Shown: positions 43,086-53,282 of the stretch, piece by piece | Layout of the letters: the number at the start of each line of letters is the position of its first letter | Numbering within the stretch: the stretch's first letter is position 1 | DNA from: JAHIVN01 sp018816645 | GTDB lineage: Bacteria; Patescibacteriota; Dojkabacteria; JAHIVN01 | Reading direction: 5' to 3' | NCBI GenBank assembly: GCA_043816305.1 | Contig: JBDRHZ010000028.1 | Span: forward strand, 1 to 64,000 | Length of the DNA: 64,000 nucleotides | Made by a program: the position numbers and the translations under genes | Notes under the pieces: model-generated | The model's database searches: none | Told to the model about the DNA's origin: nothing | The model's input: the letters and a program-made list of their open reading frames with translations, nothing else

Positions 43086-45129
43086 TTTTGAAAAGCATTA
43101 TAAATAAGGATGAAAACAGAATGAAAATTGTTAATGATAAAATGTTTGCACCTGTTTGAGGTAAATTTAGGGTTAATATGGTGGGATCGTTATCCTCACT
43201 AGTATCCGGATCATCGGTTAATTCTTCAGTATCGTTCTCTCCATCATTGTCGCTGTCATACACAACTCTTCCTTGATTTACTACCTCACTATCTGCTATT
43301 TCACTTTTTAATCTGCCTCGAATAACTATCTCCACCTCTTCTCCCTCCGGGATATCTATCCCTGTAATGTGAACCAAATTACTTGTAGAATGATCCTCAC
43401 TTCCCTCTGGAATACTGATAACTTCAAATGTTTCAAACTGTTCAGGTTTTGGATCAAAGAACTCGACTCCTACCAAGTCCGCATTACCATTATTCAGAAT
43501 AGTAATTGTATATTGAATTATTTCCCCAGGGGAAACTTCGCCATTTTCTTGTAAAGGAGTGCCCCTTTTAATTGCCTGTACCAGACCATTATATGGAAGC
43601 TGGTATACACGAATATGCTGATAGTTCGCACCATCAACTCCACAAGTAAACTCCACCAGCTCCTTGTTTAGGTCCTGATCTATATTGAATATCTTGAAAT
43701 CATGCCCAAAGCTACCACGCCTATTTAACCAAGTCCATTTATCTTCGTTTAGTAGTGTAAATGAATCCACATTATCTTGATAAATCCAAAGCTGGCCATC
43801 GTAGCTACCATTCGTTGGTGATGCTGTTCCAATATATCTATCACCAGTTATAATAAGTTCCTTTGTCGAATCCCCATAGACATTGTACATAAACATTTCT
43901 GAACTATTATTTACAGATTTATTTCCCATCGCCCAGTAAGTAGATTCATGTATATCACCTAATGGTTTCCTGATTAGGAAAAATTGCCGAGTGTATTCAG
44001 GAACAATGGTCTGATATTCATAAACAAAAAAAACCCACTCAGGCGTATCACCATTTAGGTTGACTACAGCATGATACATTCCCCCAATGTGAAGTGGTAG
44101 TCCGACTTCTTCTGAATAATAACTAGACTCAACCAGAGAGTCTCCATCAAAGTCGTATCGATAGAAGTCATAATAAGATGTAGAATCTGGAAATGTCCCA
44201 ATCCAATGGGTACTAGCTACATATATTTCCTCAAACCCGTCATTATCTAGATCATAGATTTCTAAGCCGGTTGTATTCTTATACTCATTATAGTTTATCT
44301 TCCATGAATTATTTGAGAATAATGTAAAATCAGGACTACACTCCCAAATCTTGATTTCATGTAAATATGTCTCATCTACCCAAGTTGTTCCAATGGTTAG
44401 GACTTCGTTCTCATTATCACTATCGAAATCTGCGACCCTGACACCACCTATTGGATAATCATCATTAGCCAAGCCTATATCCCAAGTAGTTTCCGTAAGT
44501 AGAGAAAGATCGGTACCGTCCCAATTATATATAAATAAACTCATATTTTTCCCTTCACCTACTACTGTACTATTTCCAATATGTATGAGTTCTTTCGTGC
44601 CATCTCCATCAAAATCATTTGCCTGCAAGTACTCACCACTGGAATACTGTAATTTGTGTCCTGAAGCCAACTGATCCAGTAAGACTAATCTATCAGCGTA
44701 TGGTTCAGAAGGATCATAACGCCAAACCTGAAGAAAATTATTATCTGTTTGGGTAGAATCTGTCATAGTTATCAGCTCAACTGTCCCGTCATTATCAAGA
44801 TCCACAATAAACATATCATCTCCATGTGACTGTGCCCCAGTAACTGTTTGCCATGCATACGGCGGGTTCGTATACGTAGCGTCACCATCCGGATACTGGT
44901 CTCCGATATCAGGATCATATCCAGGAGGATGGGGTAGAGGATACTCAAGTTCAAGAAAGCCGCCGCTCAACAGAGCTCTTTTATCAGAGTTTACATTTTC
45001 AACTTGTTCCCAGGGATACGAACCAAATCGAAGATCATTTTCGTCAGATGCTTTGACAGACTCACTGTTAAAGCCAAGAAAAACCACGAACAACAACACT
45101 AATATGTGGTACTTAAGATTAATCTTCAT
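43060..45129 (-). CDS. FG-GAP repeat surface protein with LPQTG sorting signal
   Basis: A 689-residue protein. Residues 1-27 are a signal peptide. Residues about 90-520 hold six or seven FG-GAP/VCBS-like blades with Asp-x-Asp-x-Asp-Gly calcium loops (Asp-Leu-Asn-Asn-Asp-Gly-Thr, Asp-Phe-Asp-Gly-Asp-Gly-Thr). Residues about 525-620 are a DUF11-type domain. An acidic linker and LPQTG follow about 30 residues before the end, then a helix and Lys/Arg. It resembles an integrin-like propeller tethered to the wall by sortase. The end is homologous to the partial protein at 1-234. Confidence 0.92.
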   Translation of the reverse strand: MKINLKYHILVLLFVVFLGFNSESVKASDENDLRFGSYPWEQVENVNSDKRALLSGGFLELEYPLPHPPGYDPDIGDQYPDGDATYTNPPYAWQTVTGAQSHGDDMFIVDLDNDGTVELITMTDSTQTDNNFLQVWRYDPSEPYADRLVLLDQLASGHKLQYSSGEYLQANDFDGDGTKELIHIGNSTVVGEGKNMSLFIYNWDGTDLSLLTETTWDIGLANDDYPIGGVRVADFDSDNENEVLTIGTTWVDETYLHEIKIWECSPDFTLFSNNSWKINYNEYKNTTGLEIYDLDNDGFEEIYVASTHWIGTFPDSTSYYDFYRYDFDGDSLVESSYYSEEVGLPLHIGGMYHAVVNLNGDTPEWVFFVYEYQTIVPEYTRQFFLIRKPLGDIHESTYWAMGNKSVNNSSEMFMYNVYGDSTKELIITGDRYIGTASPTNGSYDGQLWIYQDNVDSFTLLNEDKWTWLNRRGSFGHDFKIFNIDQDLNKELVEFTCGVDGANYQHIRVYQLPYNGLVQAIKRGTPLQENGEVSPGEIIQYTITILNNGNADLVGVEFFDPKPEQFETFEVISIPEGSEDHSTSNLVHITGIDIPEGEEVEIVIRGRLKSEIADSEVVNQGRVVYDSDNDGENDTEELTDDPDTSEDNDPTILTLNLPQTGANILSLTIFILFSSLFIMLFKNGFTRNQK

Positions 45130-45195
45130 TTATAAGAAAATAGCACTTCACATTATAGACATACCTAAGAAAGTGTCAAATCTACACTGAAAAAT

Positions 45196-46329
45196 TTATA
45201 TTGGGGCACTGGGCTGCGAACTGGGAGGAGGAGTGTTAGGATAACTATTTGGCTGATTATTAACAGGTACCTGTGTATTTTGAGGTTGACTAGTTGGCTG
45301 CTGATCTTGTGGGCTAGTGGAAGAAGGTTGTACAGTATCCTGTGCTTGAAAATTTACATCCACTGCTGACTGGGATGGCACAAAACCCTGAACAGGTTCT
45401 TTATTCGGTGCAAACTGTTCTGTTTGAGTATTTTCCGGATTAGATTGCTGATCTACTGGTTCTTGGTAATAATTCTGGCCTGGTACTGGCTCTGAAGCCT
45501 GCTCCATATTAGAACCCGTTTGCTGCTGCGGAATACTGTTTACCTGCTGTACTGGATCCTGTACGGGTTGCTGTGGAATTTGCTGAACCTGAGGTTGTGA
45601 TTGATAACCTGTATTGACAGAAGTTCCATCAATCTGACCTGAAACAGGATATGTTGGCAGCTGTTGCTGCACACTTGCACCCCCTCCTAAATTTTGTTGA
45701 CCAACCGGCATAGTCCCCTGTGGGACATTGCTACTGGTAGGCATAGTGTCAACTTTAAAAATTTCTTGTATCAGCTTATCAGACATATAATCGAGAATTA
45801 CTATTATCACAATCGCAACTAGTGTTGCCGTTTCAAATTTCAAAGATTCCGTTTCAATAGTTGGAAGTATTCCTTTGAAAGGTTCATAAAATATTGAGGA
45901 AATGCCATAAAGAATTGCTATGAAACTGCTTTTACCAGCTCCTAGAAGTTTGAAAACAAGTCTCATCCCAAGAATTATCTCTGCTATCTTGAAAAGTGAG
46001 TCAAGAAAAGATTGCATCTTGCCCTTAAATGAGGGCTCAAAAACGCCATTCACTATTTTGACAGCAATCAGTGTGGCGATGATAAATATTATGACACCAA
46101 TAATCGAATCAACTTCAAAAACAATTTTTCCAGATACAATTTCTCCCAGAGTTCCATCATAAAATGAAAAAATCGGCCTGGATAGATCATACCAGAATTT
46201 GACAAATGAACTTTCGACACTTGCTCCGATAAGGCGCAGTGTAATCCTGATCAAAAGGATGATCTCAAAAACACCAAATATGAGCAGTAAAACACTATGT
46301 ATAAATTTCCGTATCCTTTCTAACTCCAT
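45196..46329 (-). CDS. Two-domain YggT-like membrane protein with Gln/Pro-rich tail
   Basis: A 377-residue protein with about six helices in residues 1-190, in two similar halves (Glu-Ile-Ile-Leu-Leu-Ile-Arg-Ile-Thr-Leu-Arg-Leu and Glu-Ile-Ile-Leu-Gly-Met-Arg-Leu-Val-Phe-Lys-Leu) that fit two YggT domains. Residues about 200-377 are Gln/Pro/Ser-rich with repeated Val-Gln-Gln and Pro-Gln-Gln, and probably disordered. YggT proteins are linked to osmotic tolerance and division; nothing is settled. It lies 38 bases after murG in the same direction. Confidence 0.7.
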   Translation of the reverse strand: MELERIRKFIHSVLLLIFGVFEIILLIRITLRLIGASVESSFVKFWYDLSRPIFSFYDGTLGEIVSGKIVFEVDSIIGVIIFIIATLIAVKIVNGVFEPSFKGKMQSFLDSLFKIAEIILGMRLVFKLLGAGKSSFIAILYGISSIFYEPFKGILPTIETESLKFETATLVAIVIIVILDYMSDKLIQEIFKVDTMPTSSNVPQGTMPVGQQNLGGGASVQQQLPTYPVSGQIDGTSVNTGYQSQPQVQQIPQQPVQDPVQQVNSIPQQQTGSNMEQASEPVPGQNYYQEPVDQQSNPENTQTEQFAPNKEPVQGFVPSQSAVDVNFQAQDTVQPSSTSPQDQQPTSQPQNTQVPVNNQPNSYPNTPPPSSQPSAPI

Positions 46330-46367
46330 CGTATGTATAATAAAAAAAGTAGTTTTTATATCACATA

Positions 46368-47540
46368 TTATTTTTTTCTCACCATTTTGATGACCACATC
46401 TGCGATAATTTCTGCAGCTCTCAGATTGATTTTTTCTTTTGCTTTCTTTTCAGTTTCTTTTAGATTTAGGTTATTGAAATCTTTGCCCTTGCTGATATTT
46501 TTCATAGCCTTTCTAATACTATCCTTGAGTGTATTGGGTGTCAAATCCTTCTCCTCTATAATTATACTTACACCTAAACTTTCCAGCATTTTAGCATTTA
46601 GGAACTGCTCATTTTGATTTGTCCAAGGGATAGGAATAAGTACAGCCAGCTTCCCTAGAGCCAGTATGTCCGAGCAGATATTTGCTCCCGACCTAGAGAC
46701 AATCAGATCAGCTTTAGTAAATATTTCTCCTATCTGGGGTCCATACGTTGAACCTCTCACTATATACGTACCCTTGGTTCTTCCCGTCAGTGATTTCTCC
46801 AGTTTTTCACACCTCTCAAAGTCTCTTGTGACGGTGGTCAAGCCGGTTTGATGTATTACATTGAAGCTTTTCAATAACTCCTCAACAATTTCCAAGACAT
46901 TTTGATTGATGATATGTGCACCCTGATTTCCACCAGTTATGTAAATTGTTTTCAGCTTCTCATTTACTCTGTAAATATCAGTAGTCATATTAAATATTTC
47001 CTTTCTTACTGGATTACCTGAGACAATAACCTTTCTTTTATCAAAATATCCGGAAGATTCCTGCCAGGAGATCAGGACTTTCTTTGCAAACTTTGCTACG
47101 ACTTTATTTGCTATACCTGTCACTACAGTCTGTTCATGTGTGATAATTGGAATCCGAAGCAGCCAACCGGCTATAACTACAGGAACAGCAATATAACCTC
47201 CAAAAGAGACTATTACAGTTGGACGATCTTTTAATAAGAGAAATAGCGATTGGATTATACCTATTGGTATCTTTACAATGTTTATCAAGAAGCTAATGAA
47301 TGAGGAAACACTTTTAAATCTAACAATCTTCCCCGTAACTATATCTTCAAACGGAATATTCAAGTCTTTATACACAACTTCGTACTCAGCACTATAGTTC
47401 TTATCCCCAGTCATAGTTTTCTTCCTTCCAAACCAGAAAAACTGAGTATAACCACGAGATCTCAGCTCTTCAATCGTAGCAAGAGCAGGAGTAAGATGAC
47501 CACCGGTAATTAGAAATTTGTAATCCTTATCTGTATTCAT
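46368..47540 (-). CDS. murG: MurG, UDP-GlcNAc:lipid I transferase
   Basis: A 390-residue GT28 enzyme, ATG at 47540. The lipid I-binding loop is short: FLITGGHLTPAL in place of GGTGGHxxP. Asp-Arg-Pro-Thr-Val-Ile-Val-Ser-Phe-Gly-Gly-Tyr, HEQTVVTGIANK, and ITGGNQGAHIINQNV for UDP-GlcNAc binding are present, and Arg-Ser-Gly-Ala-Asn near residue 285. It makes lipid II at the inner face of the membrane. A neighbouring ABC unit is upstream. Confidence 0.92.
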   Translation of the reverse strand: MNTDKDYKFLITGGHLTPALATIEELRSRGYTQFFWFGRKKTMTGDKNYSAEYEVVYKDLNIPFEDIVTGKIVRFKSVSSFISFLINIVKIPIGIIQSLFLLLKDRPTVIVSFGGYIAVPVVIAGWLLRIPIITHEQTVVTGIANKVVAKFAKKVLISWQESSGYFDKRKVIVSGNPVRKEIFNMTTDIYRVNEKLKTIYITGGNQGAHIINQNVLEIVEELLKSFNVIHQTGLTTVTRDFERCEKLEKSLTGRTKGTYIVRGSTYGPQIGEIFTKADLIVSRSGANICSDILALGKLAVLIPIPWTNQNEQFLNAKMLESLGVSIIIEEKDLTPNTLKDSIRKAMKNISKGKDFNNLNLKETEKKAKEKINLRAAEIIADVVIKMVRKK

Positions 47541-47587
47541 ATGCACATTATAACGGAAGAGAAGAGGAGATGCTACATAATTATTCA

Positions 47588-47652
47588 GGTAACGGGTATC
47601 AGTATCTGGTAGCTAATATTGAATACCGAGTACCAGTTCCCTGATACCAGAC
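47588..47652. repeat. GGTATC/GATACCAG repeat cluster
   Basis: GTAACGGGTATCAGTATCTGG and TACCAGTTCCCTGATACCAG form a near-inverted pair just before the ABC permease's stop. Same family as 39842-39958. Confidence 0.5.
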
Positions 47653-47653
47653 T

Positions 47654-49003
47654 CTATTCATAGTGCAGTGCCTTTACGGGATCAAGTTTTGAAGCTCGAA
47701 TCGCAGGATAGATTCCTGCAATCGTAGCAACAACAACGGAAAGTCCCGGAGCCAAAAGAAGCAAAGAAGATACGTTAGAAAGATCCAAGGTATCAAATGC
47801 TGACAATACAGTCTTATGACCAATGATATTAAGCAATTCTGCAATTCCAAACCCCAGTCCTAAACCAATAAGCCCTCCAAATAAACCTATAAGAGCTGCT
47901 TCTAGAGTGAAAAGTAATGCTACAGTTTTTTTGGTTGCTCCTATAGCTTTCATAACACCGATCTCCCTAGTTCTCTCATACACAGCCATAACTAGTGTAT
48001 TGAGTATGCCAAGTGATGAAACTGCCATAGCAAGAACTCCAAAAGAGCTGAATGCTATTGTCAACACTCCAAATATATCATTTAGAATATTTTGACTTTC
48101 TTCATAAGTCATCCCGCTATAACCAAGTTCTTCGATTTTCTTCTTCACTTCGTCCGCTCTGTCAGCTGAATCGAGCTCCACCCAGGCAACAATTCTCTGT
48201 TCGTCCTTATCAGTTAGTACATTATCCGAACCTCTTGCAAATCTCGACATTTCCAGTGCATCAGTATAAGACAAATAAACAGCTGACGATAAAATGGTTT
48301 TTTCTGTTATACCCACAACTTCAAATTTGTAATCCTTCACTTTTTCCTCCATGGCGGTGACAGAGCTGGGAACAGCTATACTTGCTACGGCATCAAATGT
48401 AGGCTGCTGCTTTACTCTTAGGATGATAGTTTTACCTATCATTTCCTCAGCATTACTGTAACCGAAACTTTCGACAAATTGATTTGCAAGCATCATTTTA
48501 CCGGAGTTACTATCTTTTAATTTCTCACCAGCGACCAAGTTTAAATTTTCCTGTAAAAATTCCGGGAGATACACTGCATATGAAACCTTCAGCCTTTTAT
48601 CTTTCTCTTCCATCTTTGCATATTCAACTGTCGGCATAGGTATTTCATGAACCTTTTTCACTCCATCTACCTGTGAAATTTTCTCCATATCGGCATCTTT
48701 AAAAGTCGCGAAGTCAAAACTTATGCTTCCCGAATCCCCTTCTTTGTATTCCTCTGGTCCGCTGCCAATACTTCCCATAAATTCCTGCCCTGGTCTTTCT
48801 TTGCTGGCATAGATTTCGATAAGCTTTGGAGAATTCATAGAGTTGAACTGAGCATTCAGGAAGTTCTCAAATCCTGGGATAACAGCATAAACAAGCGATA
48901 TAAGTGTCGCTCCTATAACAATAGAAAAAATAGTTAGAAGCGTCCTTAGCTTCTGCCTAAACAGATTTGAAAATGCAATTTGTATACTGTCTATAAACTT
49001 CAC
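47654..49003 (-). CDS. MacB/FtsX-type ABC transporter permease
   Basis: A 449-residue protein with one N-terminal helix (about 18-40), a periplasmic-type MacB domain of about 270 residues, and three C-terminal helices with the FtsX motif Arg-Thr-Arg-Glu-Ile-Gly-Val-Met-Lys-Ala-Ile-Gly-Ala. It pairs with the ATPase at 49094-49804, 90 bases upstream in the same direction. Such complexes are mechanotransmitters or exporters; the substrate is unknown. Confidence 0.9.
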   Translation of the reverse strand: MKFIDSIQIAFSNLFRQKLRTLLTIFSIVIGATLISLVYAVIPGFENFLNAQFNSMNSPKLIEIYASKERPGQEFMGSIGSGPEEYKEGDSGSISFDFATFKDADMEKISQVDGVKKVHEIPMPTVEYAKMEEKDKRLKVSYAVYLPEFLQENLNLVAGEKLKDSNSGKMMLANQFVESFGYSNAEEMIGKTIILRVKQQPTFDAVASIAVPSSVTAMEEKVKDYKFEVVGITEKTILSSAVYLSYTDALEMSRFARGSDNVLTDKDEQRIVAWVELDSADRADEVKKKIEELGYSGMTYEESQNILNDIFGVLTIAFSSFGVLAMAVSSLGILNTLVMAVYERTREIGVMKAIGATKKTVALLFTLEAALIGLFGGLIGLGLGFGIAELLNIIGHKTVLSAFDTLDLSNVSSLLLLAPGLSVVVATIAGIYPAIRASKLDPVKALHYE

Positions 49004-49093
49004 TCTATTTAACTACTTAACTATTTTACTATTTAACTTCCTGTATTCAGCTTATTTGCTTATCAGTCTATCTGCTTGTCTGTTAGCCGCTTA

Positions 49094-49804
49094 CTAATCA
49101 GTATATTCCTTCACAGCCTCTTTCTTTCCATTTGTTACGTCTTCAACTATCTTGCCGTCCAGTATACGAAGAATTCTATCTGCCTTATGTGCTATTCTAT
49201 CGTCATGAGTAACCACTAGTATTGTGACATTCATTTTTTGCTGTAAATCATGAAGAAGCTCGATAATTTTTTCTCCGGATTTGCTGTCAAGATTTCCCGT
49301 AGGTTCATCAGCAAGTATGACTTTAGGAGAATTTACCATGGCACGAGCGATACTTACACGCTGCTGCTGACCGCCGGAAAGTTCTGTCGGTTTATGACTG
49401 ACCCTATCAGCAAGTCCAACCTTTTCAAGCGCTGCACGAGCCTTCTCTTTTCTTTCCTTTTTCGGCATACCAGCAAAAATGAGTCCCAGCTCAACATTAT
49501 CCAGAGCCGTGTATCTTGACTGAAGATTGAAATTCTGGAATATGAATCCAACTGTTTTATTTCTATACCTGGCAAGATCCCTATCCTTAAGAACTGCTAA
49601 ATCATCTCCATCGACAGTGATTGATCCGTTATCTAGTGAATCCAGTCCGCCAATAGTATGAAGCAGTGTTGACTTCCCGCTTCCAGAAGGCCCTATTATA
49701 GCGATAAACTCTCCCTGCTTGACGTCAAAAGTTACATCGTCAAGAGCTTTTATCTCTTCGTCTCCCATTCTATATGTTTTTTTAGCGTTTTTGATCGAGA
49801 TCAT
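49094..49804 (-). CDS. MacB/LolD-type ABC ATPase
   Basis: A 236-residue ATPase: Walker A GPSGSGKST, LSGGQQQRVSIAR, Walker B VILADEPTGNLD and the His switch VTHD. Thr-Tyr-Arg-Met-Gly at the start and the LolD-type Asn-Phe-Asn-Leu-Gln motif place it with MacB/LolD proteins. It powers the permease at 47654-49003. Confidence 0.95.
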   Translation of the reverse strand: MISIKNAKKTYRMGDEEIKALDDVTFDVKQGEFIAIIGPSGSGKSTLLHTIGGLDSLDNGSITVDGDDLAVLKDRDLARYRNKTVGFIFQNFNLQSRYTALDNVELGLIFAGMPKKERKEKARAALEKVGLADRVSHKPTELSGGQQQRVSIARAMVNSPKVILADEPTGNLDSKSGEKIIELLHDLQQKMNVTILVVTHDDRIAHKADRILRILDGKIVEDVTNGKKEAVKEYTD

Positions 49805-49908
49805 GGATTTTATTCTAGACGCGTTATTATATACTTATAATTACATTTTGAAAAGTCATCCCCTCTTAAATCACCCAATTGCTATCCCTATCAAAGAACT
49901 AAGGCAAA

Positions 49909-51108
49909 TCATCTAAATACAGCTTTTTCACTACTCTTACTCACATTCAGCAAAATCCCAACCCCGGCAAGAACCACAACCATCGAACTTCCGCCATATG
50001 AAAAAAAGGGTAGGGGAATACCTGTAAGCGGCCCAAGCGCTATATTTGCAGCAATATTTAGAAACGCCTGCAGTCCGATCCATACTGTAATGCCGGTAGC
50101 AAGCAGAGAGCCGAGACGATCATGCGCGTTTCTTGCTATTCTCAGTCCTCTAGAGACAAACATGAGAAATGCCAGTACCAGCACTACATCGCCCACAAAG
50201 CCAAACTCCTCAGCATACACAGCAAAGATAGTGTCCGTAAAAGCACTATTTCCAACAAGGTAGAAAAATTTCTGCCTTGATTCTCCAAAACCAATCCCAA
50301 ACAGACCACCGGAACCAATAGCTATAAGAACCTGATTTATCTGATATCCGGAAATCCAGGGATCCGGAGCATAACCAGACTTTATAGTCTCCAGAAATGT
50401 TGATACTCTGCTCGCACGATACGGCGAAATGATAGCAGCAAGCACCCCAAGGACACCCATCACAGCAATTATAAAGAATGACCCCAGAGTATGCAGTGCA
50501 TCCGTTCCTGAGATGAAATAAACAGCCAGAGCAGTGAATGCAACAACAGCAGTAGTCCCAAGATCTGGTTCAACTATGATGAGAAAACATATAGTAAAAA
50601 GAATAAACGCAAATGGAAGGAGCTCGGTTTTCAGATGCTGAGTAAATGCTTCTTTCAGATTTCCGCTTCTCTGTTTCTGTTTCGCCAGCCAGCAGGCCAG
50701 GTAAACCGTGAATGTAAGTTTGGCAAGCTCGGAGGGCTGTATATTTACAACACCTATACTGAACCATCGCCTGCTTCCAAATACCAGAGGTCCTGCAAAA
50801 ACTACTAAAACCAAAAGAACTATTGTGGTTACAATAGCCGGAACTATAAGCTTCGGATAGTTGTGATAGTCGAACAGATAAGTAAAAGCAAAAGCGGCCG
50901 CTCCAACGAGAACCCAAACTGTTTGCAGCTTCAGAAATCTGAATTGATCACCATAAGTCTCTGATGCAACTATCACACTGGCATCATAAACCATCACCAG
51001 TCCAAAAAGGACAAGTATAACAACTAAGGCCAAGAGGATATAGTCAGGAGCCCCTTTCGAAAAGAGTCTTGATCTCGTTCTTTGTAAAAATCGTTGTCGT
51101 TTTGTCAT
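49909..51108 (-). CDS. ftsW: SEDS peptidoglycan polymerase FtsW/RodA
   Basis: About 399 residues from ATG at 51108 (a TTG 15 codons upstream is less likely). Nine or ten helices. Motifs: Phe-Gly-Ser-Arg-Arg-Trp-Phe-Ser-Ile-Gly and Gln-Pro-Ser-Glu-Leu-Ala-Lys, Glu-Pro-Asp-Leu-Gly-Thr, and Tyr-Gly-Gly-Ser-Ser near the end with Pro-Leu-Pro-Phe-Phe-Ser. It polymerises lipid II glycans, probably at the division site. It diverges from the orphan at 51192. Confidence 0.94.
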   Translation of the reverse strand: MTKRQRFLQRTRSRLFSKGAPDYILLALVVILVLFGLVMVYDASVIVASETYGDQFRFLKLQTVWVLVGAAAFAFTYLFDYHNYPKLIVPAIVTTIVLLVLVVFAGPLVFGSRRWFSIGVVNIQPSELAKLTFTVYLACWLAKQKQRSGNLKEAFTQHLKTELLPFAFILFTICFLIIVEPDLGTTAVVAFTALAVYFISGTDALHTLGSFFIIAVMGVLGVLAAIISPYRASRVSTFLETIKSGYAPDPWISGYQINQVLIAIGSGGLFGIGFGESRQKFFYLVGNSAFTDTIFAVYAEEFGFVGDVVLVLAFLMFVSRGLRIARNAHDRLGSLLATGITVWIGLQAFLNIAANIALGPLTGIPLPFFSYGGSSMVVVLAGVGILLNVSKSSEKAVFR

Positions 51109-51175
51109 AGCATTTTCGTCATTTATATTACTATGAGAAACGGGAGAATACAATTTTCATGATTTACACTTCAGA

Positions 51176-51184
51176 TGATATAAT
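51176..51184 (+). promoter_or_regulatory. Extended -10 giving a leaderless transcript
   Basis: TGATATAAT, with TATAAT at 51179-51184, ends only 7 bases before the ATG at 51192. Transcription should start at or within a base or two of the A of ATG, so no ribosome-binding site could be used. Confidence 0.6.
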
Positions 51185-51191
51185 ATAAGAT

Positions 51192-53282
51192 ATGGATCTT
51201 GAATTTGAAGGAGAAATCAATGAGGCAACCTCTATGTTTCATAAAGAGACAGCGATTTCTCCTGTTGTAGCCGACTTTCTCCTTGACTTCCTAGACTCTT
51301 CACGGAACTCAGCTCAAGAAAGAGTGCTATCTAGCAGATTTCTTAGTTTGTTCTTCGGCTCTCTCACAGATCTAAATAGGTTTGAGGCAATTGTGGGTGC
51401 AATGGAAAAGGTCCGTTTACAAATAGGAGAATCACAAAGAGAGAATCCCGATACTATTCTCCCGCGATCAGCACTAACTAGAAATTTTCGACAAATACAG
51501 AAAAAAGAACAGCTTCAAGAGAAGGAAGTTTCAGTCCAAGTTCTTGTTCGTCTTTGTGAAATAGCAAAAAGTGAACACATTCTTGCTGAAACCGCTGCTT
51601 TGACACTCAGAGTTCTACTAGTAGAGACAAATTTCAAGCTAGGTATACTTCGTATAGAGCAACTTGCATGTGAGATGGCAAGAGCTGGCCTTGCTAATGA
51701 CTGGTCCAGAACTAATCTCTTATTTGAATTTGTTTCTGCTAGTTTTTTTCTTAACAAGTTGCCCTATCAGGACCTTGATACGCATTTTCTTGAGCGAGCC
51801 CGTGCCTATCAAGGTATTCATCCATCCGATCATGCAAATAGAGTTATCCACTGGGTTGATTTCTTAACATTAAATGTTTCTGAATATGGCATGTTTGAGC
51901 AATATAGACAGCTTCAGAGTTATCTTGCTAAACCGTTCTCGATAGTAAATGGGGAAAAAGCTTCACTAGATACTGACAGACTAAGACGATATCTACTTAA
52001 AAATCTACATTTTCAGATTGGAATCGCTGGTTTTGCCGATCAAGTTGACAGGCAAGTACAATTCCTAAGAGATAAAAGATTCCCAGACTTAAGACTCAAA
52101 GAAGAACTTGCTGCATCAGTAATGCGGCAAGGTGTAGACATCCCCAATAAACGATTATCGGAAGCAATAAGCCCCATGACATTGGGAAGACTAGGAGGTC
52201 TGTTAATGAAACATGATTTTAATAACATATTGCTTGATATTCAAGACAGTTTACAATATTTATTCGGATTTGAACTAGCGAACTTATGCCAGGAACTAGC
52301 TTACAAGAGATCTGGATCACAGGCTGGTGAAGTAGGATTCTATATTGGAAATGAATTCAGAAGATTAACCTTCGTAACAAGAACAGGACCAAAGCATGCT
52401 ACCCCAGATAAATTGCAAGTGGGCAGGATGGTTAGAGACGAATATAAATTGCAAAACCAAACTTCTCGAATCATAGGTCCAACGGAGGCAATTGACCTGA
52501 TGCGTTTTATGCATCTTACTCCGGAGGAGATACCATGGCTATCATCAGTATTAAAATCAACTGCTGAAGAAGCATTAGGTCTAGCAGATAATGACTTGAA
52601 ACAGAGGCAACAACTTTTAGTAGGAATATTACAGAGCTCTCTGAATTGGACGATAAGTACTAGAGGAGATATTCTTGCCGCATCAGCCGATAGTACACTT
52701 ATAAGAGAAGTTGGATTAACCCAGGTAGCTTATAATATCGTTCCTGCAAGGATTTTGCCTGGTGCAATACAGGCGACAATATCTCTGGATCAAGCAAGGT
52801 TACCATTTATAATTGGCCCAAGTCTGAACGTTTATTTTCAGGGGACATTATCTCCAGAACAAGCAATTCAGCAAGCGAACAATGTACTTACTAGAATGTC
52901 AACTCCAGAAGCTTACTGGTTTTCTCTTCTTATCTTGGGAGGGCTACACCAGATAACAACAGGACTGATCAAAGCTATTCCAGTTTCACAAGGGACGATA
53001 ATGATAAGGAGAGAAGAATCAGTAACCAGAGCATTTCAAGGACGGAGGGGTCATATTCGGTGTCTTGCTAGGGGAAGTGGTTTTACTCAAGAGCAATACG
53101 ATTTAGCACTGTTACATGGAGTTGACTTACATATTGTCAACGATCTTAGAGGTGGTTGGACCTCCACACAAGTTCAAACGGATATAGGCCCTCAAGTATT
53201 CACAAAAGGACAATATACATTTGTCGTTCCAGTTGAAGCCCCTCCAGATGCTATAGTGGCACCAAACGTCTGGCAATTCTAG
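51192..53282 (+). CDS. Large orphan protein of 696 residues
   Basis: Not recognised. No signal peptide or membrane helix; mostly helical in residues 1-270 (Leu-Leu-Asp-Phe-Leu-Asp-Ser-Ser-Arg, Gln-Val-Leu-Val-Arg-Leu-Cys-Glu-Ile), then a mixed region. Residues about 540-600 are beta-rich (Ile-Val-Pro-Ala-Arg-Ile-Leu-Pro-Gly-Ala-Ile-Gln). Only five Cys. The promoter -10 is 8 bases from the ATG. It is flanked by ftsW (divergent) and a 240-base gap in which no gene is seen. Confidence 0.65.
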   Translation: MDLEFEGEINEATSMFHKETAISPVVADFLLDFLDSSRNSAQERVLSSRFLSLFFGSLTDLNRFEAIVGAMEKVRLQIGESQRENPDTILPRSALTRNFRQIQKKEQLQEKEVSVQVLVRLCEIAKSEHILAETAALTLRVLLVETNFKLGILRIEQLACEMARAGLANDWSRTNLLFEFVSASFFLNKLPYQDLDTHFLERARAYQGIHPSDHANRVIHWVDFLTLNVSEYGMFEQYRQLQSYLAKPFSIVNGEKASLDTDRLRRYLLKNLHFQIGIAGFADQVDRQVQFLRDKRFPDLRLKEELAASVMRQGVDIPNKRLSEAISPMTLGRLGGLLMKHDFNNILLDIQDSLQYLFGFELANLCQELAYKRSGSQAGEVGFYIGNEFRRLTFVTRTGPKHATPDKLQVGRMVRDEYKLQNQTSRIIGPTEAIDLMRFMHLTPEEIPWLSSVLKSTAEEALGLADNDLKQRQQLLVGILQSSLNWTISTRGDILAASADSTLIREVGLTQVAYNIVPARILPGAIQATISLDQARLPFIIGPSLNVYFQGTLSPEQAIQQANNVLTRMSTPEAYWFSLLILGGLHQITTGLIKAIPVSQGTIMIRREESVTRAFQGRRGHIRCLARGSGFTQEQYDLALLHGVDLHIVNDLRGGWTSTQVQTDIGPQVFTKGQYTFVVPVEAPPDAIVAPNVWQF

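Noticed and set aside
51515..51757. Minus-strand frame inside the 696-residue orphan
   Set aside because: Antisense shadow of a longer, better supported frame.
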